Below, in pieces: positions 18,796 through 27,404 of a stretch of DNA of 54,646 bases. The notes beneath the pieces were generated by a model. That model had not been told where the DNA came from. It saw nothing but the letters and a program-made list of their open reading frames with translations, and made no database searches. The stretch's first letter is position 1. The number at the start of each line of letters is the position of its first letter. The position numbers and the translations under genes are program-made. The DNA comes from Desulfuromonadales bacterium (GTDB lineage Bacteria; Desulfobacterota; Desulfuromonadia; Desulfuromonadales; Geopsychrobacteraceae): assembly GCA_019429255.1 (NCBI GenBank), contig JAHYIY010000017.1:1-54646 (forward strand). Reading direction: 5' to 3'.

Positions 18796-18913
18796 TCCTA
18801 ACAAACTAATCAACCGGACGTAAAATGCGTCTGCGCTAAATTGAAAAGCAAAATCTAAAATTGCGGTGGTGTTCGAGCAGTTCGTCGCCGCCGGTAATCA
18901 TGAACCGTTATAC
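18796..18913 (+). other. attC site 5 (118 bp), right end of the array
   Basis: Inverse core TCCTAAC (18796-18802) and core GTTATAC (18907-18913, same core as attC 1). ACCGG on the left pairs with CCGGT on the right. The left half matches attC 3. No further cassette follows on the right. Confidence 0.82.
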
Positions 18914-19032
18914 AAACCCGCCCGCAATACATGTAAGGCAATTATATCGGTTTGCTGTTGAGGAAAAAATCAAGGGGGCAACTCCTCTACATCGGAAGAG
19001 CTGTCCCCATTCGTTTTAATGTTCATATCGTA

Positions 19033-19069
19033 GTTAAGATCAACATCGAGACCGCGGGGGCGTGGTCTC
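19033..19069. repeat. Degenerate fragment of the 130-bp repeat with its own hairpin
   Basis: GTTAAGATCAACA followed by TCGAGACCGCGGGG matches the middle of repeat copy B (15062-15094) with a short gap. GAGACCGCG (19048-19056) pairs with CGTGGTCTC (19061-19069) through nine pairs including one wobble. It lies between the last attC and the stop codon of the aminotransferase. The remaining bases 18914-19032 show nothing recognisable. Confidence 0.55.
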
Positions 19070-19079
19070 AGCTACCGCC

Positions 19080-20270
19080 TCACCGCGAAACCATCCCCAA
19101 TTCTACCGCCAGCTTTTCCCAGGCCGGCAGGCTGCGTTTGATCATGTCATCTTCAACACAGTAGGCAATGCGGAAGAATCCGGGAGCGCCGAAACCGCTG
19201 CCGGGAACCAGCAGAATCCCGTGCTGTTGCGCACGGCGGACAAATTCAATCTCATCGGGCAAAGGCGAGCGCGGGAACAGATAAAAGCCGCCGCCGGGTT
19301 TGACCATCTCGAAGCCCAGTTCAACCAGTTTGTTATAGAGCAGATCGCGCTTGATCCGGTATTGCTCGACATCGACACTGACCCGTTGCAGGCGGGTGAC
19401 GAGGCGCTGCATCAGCGCCGGTGCGTTGACAAAGCCCAGGACCCGGTTGGCAAAGGTGGCTCCCTGCATAAACAGATTGACATCTTTTAGCGCCGGTGAC
19501 GCGGCCAGATAGCCGATCCGATCCCCCGGCAGGGCCAGGTCCTTGGAGTGGGAGGTGACGATAACGGCGTTGGTAATAGCCGTAAAGATGCAGGGAACCT
19601 TTTCACCGAAACTGATACGGGCATAGGGTTCATCGGAAATGGCGACGATGGTGGTGCCGTATTCCTGCTCTTTTTGAGCCAGCAAATCGCCGATTTGCTT
19701 CAGCGCCGCAAAGGGGTAAATTACCCCGGTCGGATTGTTGGGGGAGTTGATGATGATCGCTTTGGTGCGCGCGGTGATGGCTGCGGCGATGGCGTTCACA
19801 TCTGGTTGGAAGTCGGGGAGGGTGGGTACCACGACGGGAACACCGCCATGATTATCGATGTAAAAATTGTACTCAACAAAATAGGGGCTGAGGATGATCA
19901 CTTCATCCCCGGGGTTGAGCAAGGTCTTCATGACGACGTTCAGCGCCGCTCCGGCACCGCAGGTCATGACAATGTGGGCAGCGTTCACCGGCAGGGCAGA
20001 TTTTTCCGCGATCACCTCGGCCACTGCTGCCCGAGTTTCTTCGTAGCCGGCATTATTCATGTAACGGTGCATGCCGGGAATCGGCGTGGCGGCAATTTTT
20101 TGCAATTCCTGTAGCAGCTCTTGCGGCGGTTCCATGGTCGGATTGCCGAGGGTGAAATCAAAGATATTCTCAGCGCCCCGCTCTTTACGTAATTTATCTC
20201 CTTCCTCGAACATCTTGCGGATCCAGGAAGAGCCTTCAATGCATTTTTTTACTTTGGTGGCCACAGGCAT
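19080..20270 (-). CDS. Class I/II PLP-dependent aminotransferase
   Basis: A fold-type I aminotransferase of 396 residues. Visible motifs are FDFTLGNPTMEPP, HRYMNNAGYEETR, the cofactor-binding TCGAGAALN, INSPNNPTGVIY, ISDEPYARISF, and SHSKDLALPGDRIGY with the Schiff-base lysine. PGSGFGAPGFFRIAY supplies the carboxylate-binding arginine. The ATG has AAGGA upstream. It diverges from pheA-tyrA-aroA, so a role in making phenylalanine and tyrosine, or a general aspartate-type activity, is likely; specificity cannot be read by eye. Its 3' end abuts the repeat fragment beside the cassette array. Confidence 0.9.
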   Translation of the reverse strand: MPVATKVKKCIEGSSWIRKMFEEGDKLRKERGAENIFDFTLGNPTMEPPQELLQELQKIAATPIPGMHRYMNNAGYEETRAAVAEVIAEKSALPVNAAHIVMTCGAGAALNVVMKTLLNPGDEVIILSPYFVEYNFYIDNHGGVPVVVPTLPDFQPDVNAIAAAITARTKAIIINSPNNPTGVIYPFAALKQIGDLLAQKEQEYGTTIVAISDEPYARISFGEKVPCIFTAITNAVIVTSHSKDLALPGDRIGYLAASPALKDVNLFMQGATFANRVLGFVNAPALMQRLVTRLQRVSVDVEQYRIKRDLLYNKLVELGFEMVKPGGGFYLFPRSPLPDEIEFVRRAQQHGILLVPGSGFGAPGFFRIAYCVEDDMIKRSLPAWEKLAVELGMVSR

Positions 20271-20389
20271 GGTTTATATCCTTTATTTTATCGTAGCGAG
20301 GTTGATGGCGGTTTTTTAACTGCCGGAGTTTAGCTTCACGACACAACCGGGTCAAGGCAGATCAGTCTTCACTTTGTACTGCCGACAAA

Positions 20390-20418
20390 TTGATTTCTGC
20401 CGGTCTTTAGGCTACATT
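20390..20418 (+). promoter_or_regulatory. Candidate promoter for the pheA-tyrA-aroA operon
   Basis: TTGATT (20390-20395), a 17-bp spacer and TACATT (20413-20418) lie upstream of pheA, in the region shared with the divergent aminotransferase. Confidence 0.45.
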
Positions 20419-20448
20419 GCTGCTCCCGCTGAATAAATTTAGCATCCG

Positions 20449-21564
20449 ATGGATAAAAATATGACGACAACAGACAAACTTCAGAAGCTCAGGGCGCAGA
20501 TTGATCGTGTTGATGATCAGTTGCTGGATCTGCTCAACCAGCGCGCCACTATCGTCCTCGAAGTCGGGCATCTCAAGGAGCGCAACGATGATCTGTTTTA
20601 TGTGCCCAGCCGGGAGAAAAAAATCTACGAGCGGCTGACCGCAAACAATCCGGGACCTTTTCCTAATGACGCGGTGCGCAAGGTTTTTCGTGAGATCATT
20701 TCCGCCTCGTTGAATATGGAAATGCCGCTGCAGGTGGCTTTTTTGGGACCCCAGTCTACCTTTACCCACCAGGCGGCGTTGCAGCAGTTTGGTTTGTCGG
20801 CATCACTGGTGCCCCTCAAGAGTATTCCAGCGGTATTTGAAGAGGTCGAACGTGGTCGTGCCCATTACGGTGTCATCCCGGTAGAAAACTCTACAGAAGG
20901 GGTGGTTAACCACACCCTGGATATGTTTATCAATTCGGATCTGAAGATCATCGCCGAAATCATGCAGGAGATATCCCATCATCTGCTGTCGAAGTCAGGG
21001 CGGATTGAGCAGATCACCAAGATTATTTCTCACCCGCAGCCTCTGGCGCAGTGTCGCCACTGGCTGGAAACCAATCTGCCTGATATCCCCCTGGTTGATG
21101 TGTCGAGCACCGCTGCCGCCGCACAGATGGTGGCTGAGGATGAGAGTGCTGCTGCCATTGCCAGTTCAGCGGCCGCCGTTCAGTACGGGCTGCAGGTGGT
21201 CAAGGCAAGAATCGAGGATAATCCCCACAATTTCACCCGTTTTCTTGTGGTCGGCAAAAAATCACCGGGCAAGGGCGGAGATGACAAGACCTCGATTATG
21301 TTCAGTATCAAGGATGAGCCGGGCATCCTCTATCGCATGCTTGAACCCTTCAGCAAGCGCCAGATCAACCTGACAAAAATTGAAAGCCGACCGATGAAAC
21401 AGAAGGCGTGGGAATATGTTTTCTTCCTCGATCTGATGGGGCATTGTGATGATGAGCAGATCGCCTCTGCCCTTGAGGAGTTACGTCCCCACTGTCATTT
21501 TCTTAAAGTTCTCGGATCTTATCCGCAGGCTCATATGCGTGCCGCACAGACGGAGATGGGCTGA
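20449..21564 (+). CDS. pheA: Bifunctional chorismate mutase / prephenate dehydratase
   Basis: Converts chorismate to prephenate and then to phenylpyruvate. Of 371 residues, about 8-90 form the AroQ chorismate mutase domain (RAQIDRVDDQLLDLLNQRA). Residues about 95-275 form the dehydratase (AFLGPQSTFTHQAA, GVIPVENSTEGVVNHT, NPHNFTRFLVVG with the TRF motif). The last 85 residues form an ACT regulatory domain (DEPGILYRMLEPF, NLTKIESRPMK), which should give feedback inhibition by phenylalanine. A second in-frame ATG at 20461 is an alternative start; neither has a clear ribosome site. The stop overlaps the tyrA start by one base. Confidence 0.96.
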   Translation: MDKNMTTTDKLQKLRAQIDRVDDQLLDLLNQRATIVLEVGHLKERNDDLFYVPSREKKIYERLTANNPGPFPNDAVRKVFREIISASLNMEMPLQVAFLGPQSTFTHQAALQQFGLSASLVPLKSIPAVFEEVERGRAHYGVIPVENSTEGVVNHTLDMFINSDLKIIAEIMQEISHHLLSKSGRIEQITKIISHPQPLAQCRHWLETNLPDIPLVDVSSTAAAAQMVAEDESAAAIASSAAAVQYGLQVVKARIEDNPHNFTRFLVVGKKSPGKGGDDKTSIMFSIKDEPGILYRMLEPFSKRQINLTKIESRPMKQKAWEYVFFLDLMGHCDDEQIASALEELRPHCHFLKVLGSYPQAHMRAAQTEMG

Positions 21565-22433
21565 TGTCTGATCCCTTGTTGATTCCCCGTATGGCCATCA
21601 TGGGGGTTGGTCTGATCGGTGGCTCTCTCGCCCTGGCCCTCAAAGAAGCCGGTGTTGTTGGTGAGATTGTCGGCTGTGGACGGGGCAAGCCCAACCTGGA
21701 AAAAGCGCTGGAACTCGGCATTGTCGATCGCTACACCCGCGATCCGCGTGAGGCGGTGGCAGATGCTGACCTGATTTTTCTCGCCACACCGGTCAAAACC
21801 CTGGGAGCGATTGTCGAGCAGTGTCTGCCGGCGATCAAGCCGGGCGCCATTATTACCGATGGGGGCAGTGTCAAGGCCGAGGTTGTGCGCAGCATCGAAC
21901 CGCTGTTGCCTGATTCCATCCATTTCGTTCCCGGCCATCCCATCGCCGGGACTGAACAGAGCGGCGCTGAGGCAGCATTTGCCGGCCTCTATCGCGGCAA
22001 GCGCTGTATTCTGACGCCAACGGCCAACACCGACGCGCAGGCCCTTGCGCTGGTCGAACGGATGTGGCTGCTGGCCGGCAGCACGGTTGTCAAGATGCCG
22101 ATGGACAAACATGACCGGATTCTGGCCGCCATCAGCCATCTGCCTCACATGGTCGCCTATTCCCTGGTCAACGCGGTTGGCTCCTATGATCATTACGAGG
22201 AGAACATCCTGGAATATTCGGCCGGAGGCTTTCGTGATTTTACCCGTATTGCCTCTTCCGATCCGACCATGTGGCGTGACATCGCCGAAACCAATCGGGA
22301 AGCTTTGCTGGAAATGATGGAGCAATTCGAGGTGTTTTTTGCAGAATTAAAAGCTGATATTGCCGCTGGTGACGGCGAACAGCTTTTCGAATTTTTTCTG
22401 CGCTCTAAACAGTTGCGTGACGCTATTCTGTAG
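21564..22433 (+). CDS. tyrA: Prephenate dehydrogenase
   Basis: Oxidatively decarboxylates prephenate to 4-hydroxyphenylpyruvate for tyrosine synthesis. The 289 residues begin with a dinucleotide-binding fold (MGVGLIGGSLALALKEAG). They contain DGGSVKAEVV, the family motif FVPGHPIAGTEQSG with the substrate histidine, and the helical dimerisation half with AISHLPHMVAYSLVN. No ACT domain is attached. The start ATG shares its A with the TGA of pheA, so translation is probably coupled. aroA follows after 42 bp. Confidence 0.96.
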   Translation: MSDPLLIPRMAIMGVGLIGGSLALALKEAGVVGEIVGCGRGKPNLEKALELGIVDRYTRDPREAVADADLIFLATPVKTLGAIVEQCLPAIKPGAIITDGGSVKAEVVRSIEPLLPDSIHFVPGHPIAGTEQSGAEAAFAGLYRGKRCILTPTANTDAQALALVERMWLLAGSTVVKMPMDKHDRILAAISHLPHMVAYSLVNAVGSYDHYEENILEYSAGGFRDFTRIASSDPTMWRDIAETNREALLEMMEQFEVFFAELKADIAAGDGEQLFEFFLRSKQLRDAIL

Positions 22434-22475
22434 GTGCCCGTTGGTGCTTTTGGTGTTTATAAAGGAAAGTCATAC

Positions 22476-23777
22476 ATGGAGAAATTAGTAAAAAAGACCC
22501 TGACGGCCTGCACACAATTGCGTGGAGAGGTCAGTGTTCCTGGAGACAAGTCGATTTCGCATCGGGCATTAATGTTCGCTTCCCTGGCACGTGGCACGAG
22601 CCGGATCAGCGGTTTATTGCAGGGGGAGGATTGCCACGCTACTCTGAATGCCTTTCGCGCCCTGGGGGTGCAGATTGCCGCCCGGGACAGTACTCATCTC
22701 AGTGTTCAGGGGGTCGGACTGGATGGACTTAAAGAGCCTGCCAATGTCATTGATTGCGGCAACTCCGGCACCACCATGCGCCTGATCAGCGGCATTCTGG
22801 CGGCCCAGCCGTTTTTTTCGGTGCTGACCGGCGATCAATATCTGCGCAAACGCCCGATGCGGCGGATTGTCGAACCCTTGACCCGGATGGGTGCGCGTAT
22901 TTACGGGCGCGACCAGCATAATCGCGCGCCCCTGGCGATTGTCGGGGGCGCGCTCAAGCCGATTGAGTACTCCTCTGCCATTGCCAGTGCCCAGGTAAAA
23001 TCGGCCGTGCTGCTGGCCGGCATGCAGACGCAGGGAACTACAACGGTGTACGAACCGCACCTGTCACGTGATCATAGTGAGCGCATGTTGCGCTATTTCG
23101 GCGTGCCACTGGAATCTTTTCCCGGCGGCGCACGGGTGATGGGGCCGGTTGCACTTGAAGGGCGCGACCTGATAGTGCCGGGCGATATTTCGTCAGCGGC
23201 TTTTTTTCTGGTTGCCGGACTGATTGTTCCAGACTCCGAACTATTATTGAAAAACGTCGGGATCAACCCGACCCGTAGCGGCATTATCGATATTTTGCGG
23301 CAGATGGGCGGATCGATCGAACTGCTCAACGAGCGTCAGCAATGCGGTGAGCCGGTGGCGGATCTGCTGGTCAAAAGCAGCTTGTTGACGGGGATAGAGA
23401 TCAACGGCGAACTGGTGCCGCGCGCTATTGATGAGTTTCCGGTAATCAGTGTGGCCGCGACCTTTGCCGCCGGGGTGACAGTCATCACCGATGCTGCCGA
23501 GTTACGCGTCAAGGAAACCGATCGAATCGAGGCGGTCTGCCATTGTCTGAATCAGCTCGGGGGTAAGGCAGAACCTCTGGCTGATGGCATGCGGATTACC
23601 GGTACCGGGTACCTGGCTGGCGGTGAGGTCACCTCCTATGGCGATCACCGCATCGCCATGAGTATGGCGATTGCGTCATTGCGGGCCGCCGGCGAAGTGA
23701 CAATTGAGGACACCGCTTGCACTGAAACCTCCTTCCCCGGGTTCTGGGATCTGCTCACCCTGATCCGTCAGGACTGA
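22476..23777 (+). CDS. aroA: 3-phosphoshikimate 1-carboxyvinyltransferase (EPSP synthase)
   Basis: Transfers enolpyruvate from phosphoenolpyruvate to shikimate 3-phosphate. The 433-residue protein has VPGDKSISHRALMFASLA, DCGNSGTTMRLISGIL, LRKRPMRRIVEPLTRMGA, SAQVKSAVLLAG, DEFPVISVAATFA and LRVKETDRIEA, all signature segments. The frame is open from GTG 22434 right after tyrA, but AGGAAA before the ATG at 22476 and the normal N-terminus favour the latter. It feeds chorismate to the two preceding enzymes, and cmk follows after four bases. Confidence 0.97.
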   Translation: MEKLVKKTLTACTQLRGEVSVPGDKSISHRALMFASLARGTSRISGLLQGEDCHATLNAFRALGVQIAARDSTHLSVQGVGLDGLKEPANVIDCGNSGTTMRLISGILAAQPFFSVLTGDQYLRKRPMRRIVEPLTRMGARIYGRDQHNRAPLAIVGGALKPIEYSSAIASAQVKSAVLLAGMQTQGTTTVYEPHLSRDHSERMLRYFGVPLESFPGGARVMGPVALEGRDLIVPGDISSAAFFLVAGLIVPDSELLLKNVGINPTRSGIIDILRQMGGSIELLNERQQCGEPVADLLVKSSLLTGIEINGELVPRAIDEFPVISVAATFAAGVTVITDAAELRVKETDRIEAVCHCLNQLGGKAEPLADGMRITGTGYLAGGEVTSYGDHRIAMSMAIASLRAAGEVTIEDTACTETSFPGFWDLLTLIRQD

Positions 23778-23781
23778 TAGC

Positions 23782-24510
23782 ATGACAGTCATCGATACAA
23801 GTAAAATTACACGGGATAAAGGTCTGGTTGTCGCGATTGATGGTCCGGCCGGTGCCGGTAAGAGCACGATCAGCACCCGTCTCGCTGAGGCGCTGGGCTA
23901 TGTCTATATCGATACCGGGGCGATGTACCGTGCTGTTGCCTATCTGGTTGCCCAGCGTGGCTTGGAACCGAACGATGAGGTGTCACTGAAAGATTTATGC
24001 AGCAACTTGCAAATTGATCTGGTCGCCACCGGGACGGGACTCAAGGTCTGTGCCATGGGGGAAGATATCACTGAGCAGATTCGTACCCCGGAAATAACCA
24101 GGCTGACGCCGCAAGTGGCGGCATCATCGGCAGTACGCGCCGCTATGCTGCTGATGCAGAGAAAACTGGGAGAGTCGGGAGGGGTTGTTCTCGAAGGCCG
24201 TGACATCGGCACGGTGGTTTTTCCCGACGCCGACGTGAAGTTTTTTCTCTCTGCCTCAGCTGAAGAACGTGGGCGGCGGCGTTATGCAGAGTTGCAGCTA
24301 AAAGGCATTGATGCCGATCTGGCCCAGACCATCGCGGCGGTACGCGAACGTGATCAGGCCGATATCAATCGCGCTGAAGCCCCTCTAAAGCAGGCACCCG
24401 ATGCCGTTGTTGTTGATTCAACGCAGATGTCCATCGATGATGTCCTGGAATTGATGGCGCGGCAAGTCAAGGAACGGCAACAAATCCGCAAACAAAAAGG
24501 GAACGACTGA
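23782..24510 (+). CDS. cmk: Cytidylate kinase
   Basis: Phosphorylates CMP and dCMP. The 242 residues have the P-loop IDGPAGAGKSTISTRLA, GYVYIDTGAMYRAV and LEGRDIGTVVFPDADVKFFL. The lid segment ERGRRRYAELQLKG and RDQADINRAEAPL follow, all typical. The N-terminus is about ten residues longer than in E. coli. It lies between aroA and rpsA, a widespread order; no ispH intervenes as in some relatives. Confidence 0.95.
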   Translation: MTVIDTSKITRDKGLVVAIDGPAGAGKSTISTRLAEALGYVYIDTGAMYRAVAYLVAQRGLEPNDEVSLKDLCSNLQIDLVATGTGLKVCAMGEDITEQIRTPEITRLTPQVAASSAVRAAMLLMQRKLGESGGVVLEGRDIGTVVFPDADVKFFLSASAEERGRRRYAELQLKGIDADLAQTIAAVRERDQADINRAEAPLKQAPDAVVVDSTQMSIDDVLELMARQVKERQQIRKQKGND

Positions 24511-24637
24511 AAAAAAGAATAACTGCCTGAAAAATATTGGTTTGTTTTTTTTAAATGCTGTGCTAACTTTCGCAGTCTCAAAATTTGAGTCCGCCGTCGC
24601 AAGGCGTCGGAAAATTCGCAAGGGGGTAACATCTCCA

Positions 24638-26356
24638 ATGGTAGAAGACAAAGACATGTTTGACGACAATGAAATGCAGGATTTTGATGGTGAGGAGAAT
24701 TTCGAAGAACTGCTCAAGGACTATGAACAGGGCGGCTTCGAGCTGAAGCGTAACGACGTTGTGCAAGGAACGATTGTCCAGGTAACACCTGATGCGGTTG
24801 TTGTTGATGTCGGTTACAAATCGGAAGGGATGATCCCCTTACGTGAATTTGCTGACGAAAAAGGGAATATCAACGTCAAGGTTGGCGACGTATATGATGT
24901 CCTCTTCGGCGGTGGTGAGAGTGACAGTGGTCTGATTGTCCTTTCCAAAGAAAAAGCGGATCGTCAGAAAATTTGGAATTCTCTGGAAGAAGGTGCCGTT
25001 GTTGAAGGTCGTATCATCAGTCGCATCAAAGGCGGTCTGTCGGTTGATATCGGCGTCAATGCCTTTTTGCCTGGCTCACAGGTTGATTTGCGTCCGGTAC
25101 GTAATCTCGACAAGGTCATCGGCCAGAGCTTCGACTTCAAGATTATTAAACTGAACAAGCGCCGTGGCAATATCGTGCTGTCACGTCGGGTTCTGCTTGA
25201 GAGCGAGCGCGAGTCACAACGTGGCGAAACCCTCAAGACCCTTGAAGAGAGCCAGGTTGCTGAAGGTATTGTTAAAAATCTCACCGATTATGGTGCGTTT
25301 ATCGATCTCGGTGGTATTGACGGCTTGCTGCACATTACCGATATGTCCTGGGGCCGCGTCAAGCATCCGTCGGACATTCTTGCTGTCGGCGACAAGATCA
25401 ATGTCAAGGTGCTCAAGTTTGATCGTGATAAAGAGCGTGTATCTTTGGGCCTCAAACAGATTGCTCCCGATCCGTGGCTTGATGTTGCGGCTAAATACCC
25501 GGTCGAATCCAAAGTGGTCGGCAAGGTTGTCAGCCTGACCGATTACGGGGCATTTGTTGAGCTTGAAGAGGGCGTTGAGGGTCTGATCCATGTCTCTGAA
25601 ATGAGCTGGACCAAGCGCATCAAGCACCCGAACAAGGTATTGAATATCGGCGACGAAGTTGAGTCGGTAGTCCTTGCCCTTGATTCTGAAAATCGCCGCA
25701 TCTCCCTGGGTTTAAAGCAGATTGAACCCAACCCCTGGGAAGTGATCGGCGAAAAATTCCCGATTGGTACCATCATCGAAGGTCAGGTGAAGAATATAAC
25801 GGATTTTGGTGTGTTTGTTGGTGTTGATGAAGGGATTGACGGGCTGGTTCATATCTCCGATCTTTCCTGGACCAAGCGCATCAAGCACCCATCAGACGCC
25901 TTCAAAAAAGGTGATCTGGTCAAGGCGGTAGTTCTTAATATCGATCGCGAAAACGAACGTTTCTCCCTTGGTATCAAACAGCTAAGCCCTGATCCATGGG
26001 ATTCGGTCCCGGTGCGTTACGCCCGCGGCACCATCGTTAAAGGCAAGGTCACCTCGGTTACCGATTTCGGTATTTTCATCGAGCTTGAGGAGGGCATTGA
26101 AGGTCTGATCCATGTTTCTGAACTGAGCAAGGAAAAGATCGATAACCCCAAGGACTTTGCTGAAGTCGGTGCCGTTCTTGAGGCCGCCGTGCTACAGGTT
26201 GATACAGTGGATCGCAAGATTGCCCTGTCGGTCAAAAACATTGATGAGCAGAAGGAAAAAGCTGAAGTCAATGAATTTATGGGTGCACAGAAGCAGGCGA
26301 CATCAAGCCTTGGAGCCCTGCTTCAGGGTGCGATGGATCGTAAAGCTGACGACTGA
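24638..26356 (+). CDS. rpsA: 30S ribosomal protein S1
   Basis: RNA-binding ribosomal protein that helps load mRNA. The 572 residues hold an acidic N-terminal stretch (about 1-38) and six S1 (OB-fold) domains of roughly 75-87 residues, starting near residues 40, 125, 210, 295, 380 and 470. Domains 3-6 share GAFIDLG/GVFVGV-type strands and the SLGLKQ ends. The frame opens from 24542, but the ATG at 24638 follows AAGGGGG and starts the acidic leader; an ATG at 24656 is a second possibility. It follows cmk by 127 bp and is closed by a strong terminator. Confidence 0.95.
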   Translation: MVEDKDMFDDNEMQDFDGEENFEELLKDYEQGGFELKRNDVVQGTIVQVTPDAVVVDVGYKSEGMIPLREFADEKGNINVKVGDVYDVLFGGGESDSGLIVLSKEKADRQKIWNSLEEGAVVEGRIISRIKGGLSVDIGVNAFLPGSQVDLRPVRNLDKVIGQSFDFKIIKLNKRRGNIVLSRRVLLESERESQRGETLKTLEESQVAEGIVKNLTDYGAFIDLGGIDGLLHITDMSWGRVKHPSDILAVGDKINVKVLKFDRDKERVSLGLKQIAPDPWLDVAAKYPVESKVVGKVVSLTDYGAFVELEEGVEGLIHVSEMSWTKRIKHPNKVLNIGDEVESVVLALDSENRRISLGLKQIEPNPWEVIGEKFPIGTIIEGQVKNITDFGVFVGVDEGIDGLVHISDLSWTKRIKHPSDAFKKGDLVKAVVLNIDRENERFSLGIKQLSPDPWDSVPVRYARGTIVKGKVTSVTDFGIFIELEEGIEGLIHVSELSKEKIDNPKDFAEVGAVLEAAVLQVDTVDRKIALSVKNIDEQKEKAEVNEFMGAQKQATSSLGALLQGAMDRKADD

Positions 26357-26374
26357 TTCAAGATGAACTCTAAT

Positions 26375-26407
26375 AAAAGGGCCCAGCCTGTACTGGGCCT
26401 TTTTTTA
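26375..26407 (+). terminator. Rho-independent terminator after rpsA
   Basis: GCCCAG (26381-26386) and CTGGGC (26393-26398) form the stem core, extended by A/T pairs, with seven T after it. It ends only 11 bases before the sppA start, so sppA needs its own promoter or readthrough. Confidence 0.85.
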
Positions 26408-26417
26408 TGGGGAAGAA

Positions 26418-27308
26418 ATGAAAAAACGTCCATTTTTTCTCGCATCTTTGTTAATCGGCGGCATCTTTTTTTTCTTTTTGCTGGTATTTGTTGCGGCCGG
26501 ATATTTCCGTAGTGGATCGCTACTGTCGACCTCTACCAGGCAGATCGGTGTCCTCGAAATCACCGGGATGGTCAGCAACGAACGGGTGATCGTCAGGCAG
26601 ATTGATGACTTTCTTGACAACAACAAGGTCAAGGCTATTGTTCTGCGTATTGATTCGCCAGGTGGCGCCGTTGGCCCGTCCCAGGAAATTTATCATGAGC
26701 TAAAAAAGCTGGGGCAGAAAAAGCCGGTGATTGTGTCCTTCGGCGCAGTAGCTGCCTCTGGGGGTTATTATCTGGCGATGGCTGGAGAACGTATCTTTGC
26801 CAATCCCGGTACCATTACCGGCAGTATCGGTGTGGTGATGAGTTTTCCCGATTATCAGGAGTTGCTGGGCAAAGTCGGCGTCAGATCTGAAGTGATCAAG
26901 AGCGGCCCCTATAAGGATCTTGGTTCTGCGCAGCGTGACATGACCGATGATGAGCGTCATTTGCTGCATGAAATGATCATTGATGTACACAACCAGTTTG
27001 TTGAGGTCGTCAGTAACGGGCGAAATATCCCCATTGATGAGCTTGCTCCTTATGCTGATGGGCGTATTTTTACCGGGCGCCAGGCTCTTGAAGTAGGTCT
27101 TGTTGATGAGCTTGGCGGATTCAATGATGCAGTTGCACATGCTGCTCTGCGGGTCGGTCTGGACGGGAAACCCGATCTGGTCTATCCACTACCTGAGAGA
27201 CAACCGTTTTTACAGCGCTACTTGAATATTCTCCTGAATCGTATTGGTGGAGTGGATGTGGCTTTCAACGGTGCAGCGGGGCCGAAGTATTTATGGACTG
27301 GCCGGTAA
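26418..27308 (+). CDS. sppA: Signal peptide peptidase SppA, short form
   Basis: Membrane-bound serine protease that degrades signal peptides. At 296 residues it is the short (single-domain) type: an N-terminal membrane segment (about 9-31), then IGVLEITGMVSNE, VLRIDSPGGAVGPSQEIY, AAVAASGGYYLAMAGERI-like block, and TGSIGVVMSF with the nucleophilic serine. The general-base lysine is in KSGPYKDLGSAQR, and GRIFTGRQALEVGLVDELGG follows. GGGGAAG precedes the ATG. It stands between rpsA and ihfB. Confidence 0.94.
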   Translation: MKKRPFFLASLLIGGIFFFFLLVFVAAGYFRSGSLLSTSTRQIGVLEITGMVSNERVIVRQIDDFLDNNKVKAIVLRIDSPGGAVGPSQEIYHELKKLGQKKPVIVSFGAVAASGGYYLAMAGERIFANPGTITGSIGVVMSFPDYQELLGKVGVRSEVIKSGPYKDLGSAQRDMTDDERHLLHEMIIDVHNQFVEVVSNGRNIPIDELAPYADGRIFTGRQALEVGLVDELGGFNDAVAHAALRVGLDGKPDLVYPLPERQPFLQRYLNILLNRIGGVDVAFNGAAGPKYLWTGR

Positions 27309-27404
27309 GCCGATAGATAACGTGTTTCTAAAAAATCAGGGATGAACATAATGCCGTTTCTAACTCGGAAACTAGATTGAATTTGCCTATGTGGAAGGTG
27401 GATA

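Larger units (their letters stand above)
15309..18913 (+). mobile_element. Integron gene-cassette array with five attC sites, no integrase in window
   Basis: Five sites with an inverse core ending in AAC and a core beginning GTT, each bracketing an imperfect palindrome, follow ORFs on the same strand at 15955, 16855, 17369, 18325 and 18796. Using the cut after G of the core, the cassettes are: start unknown to 16006 (toxin-antitoxin), 16007-16916 (PhzF), 16917-17478 (lipoprotein), 17479-18389 (unknown protein), 18390-18907 (frameshifted ORF). Stop codons of several ORFs fall inside or next to attC, as is typical for cassettes. No integrase gene or clear attI is present, so this fits a cluster of attC sites lacking integrase or the middle of a longer integron. 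Confidence 0.85.

Noticed and set aside
15955-18913. Spaced repeats as a CRISPR array
   Set aside because: Repeat units differ in length and sequence, are 500-1500 bp apart and follow ORFs, which fits attC sites and not CRISPR.
19548-20114. 188-codon plus-strand ORF opposite the aminotransferase
   Set aside because: Antisense shadow with glycine/aspartate-rich low-complexity product; the minus-strand gene has all catalytic motifs.
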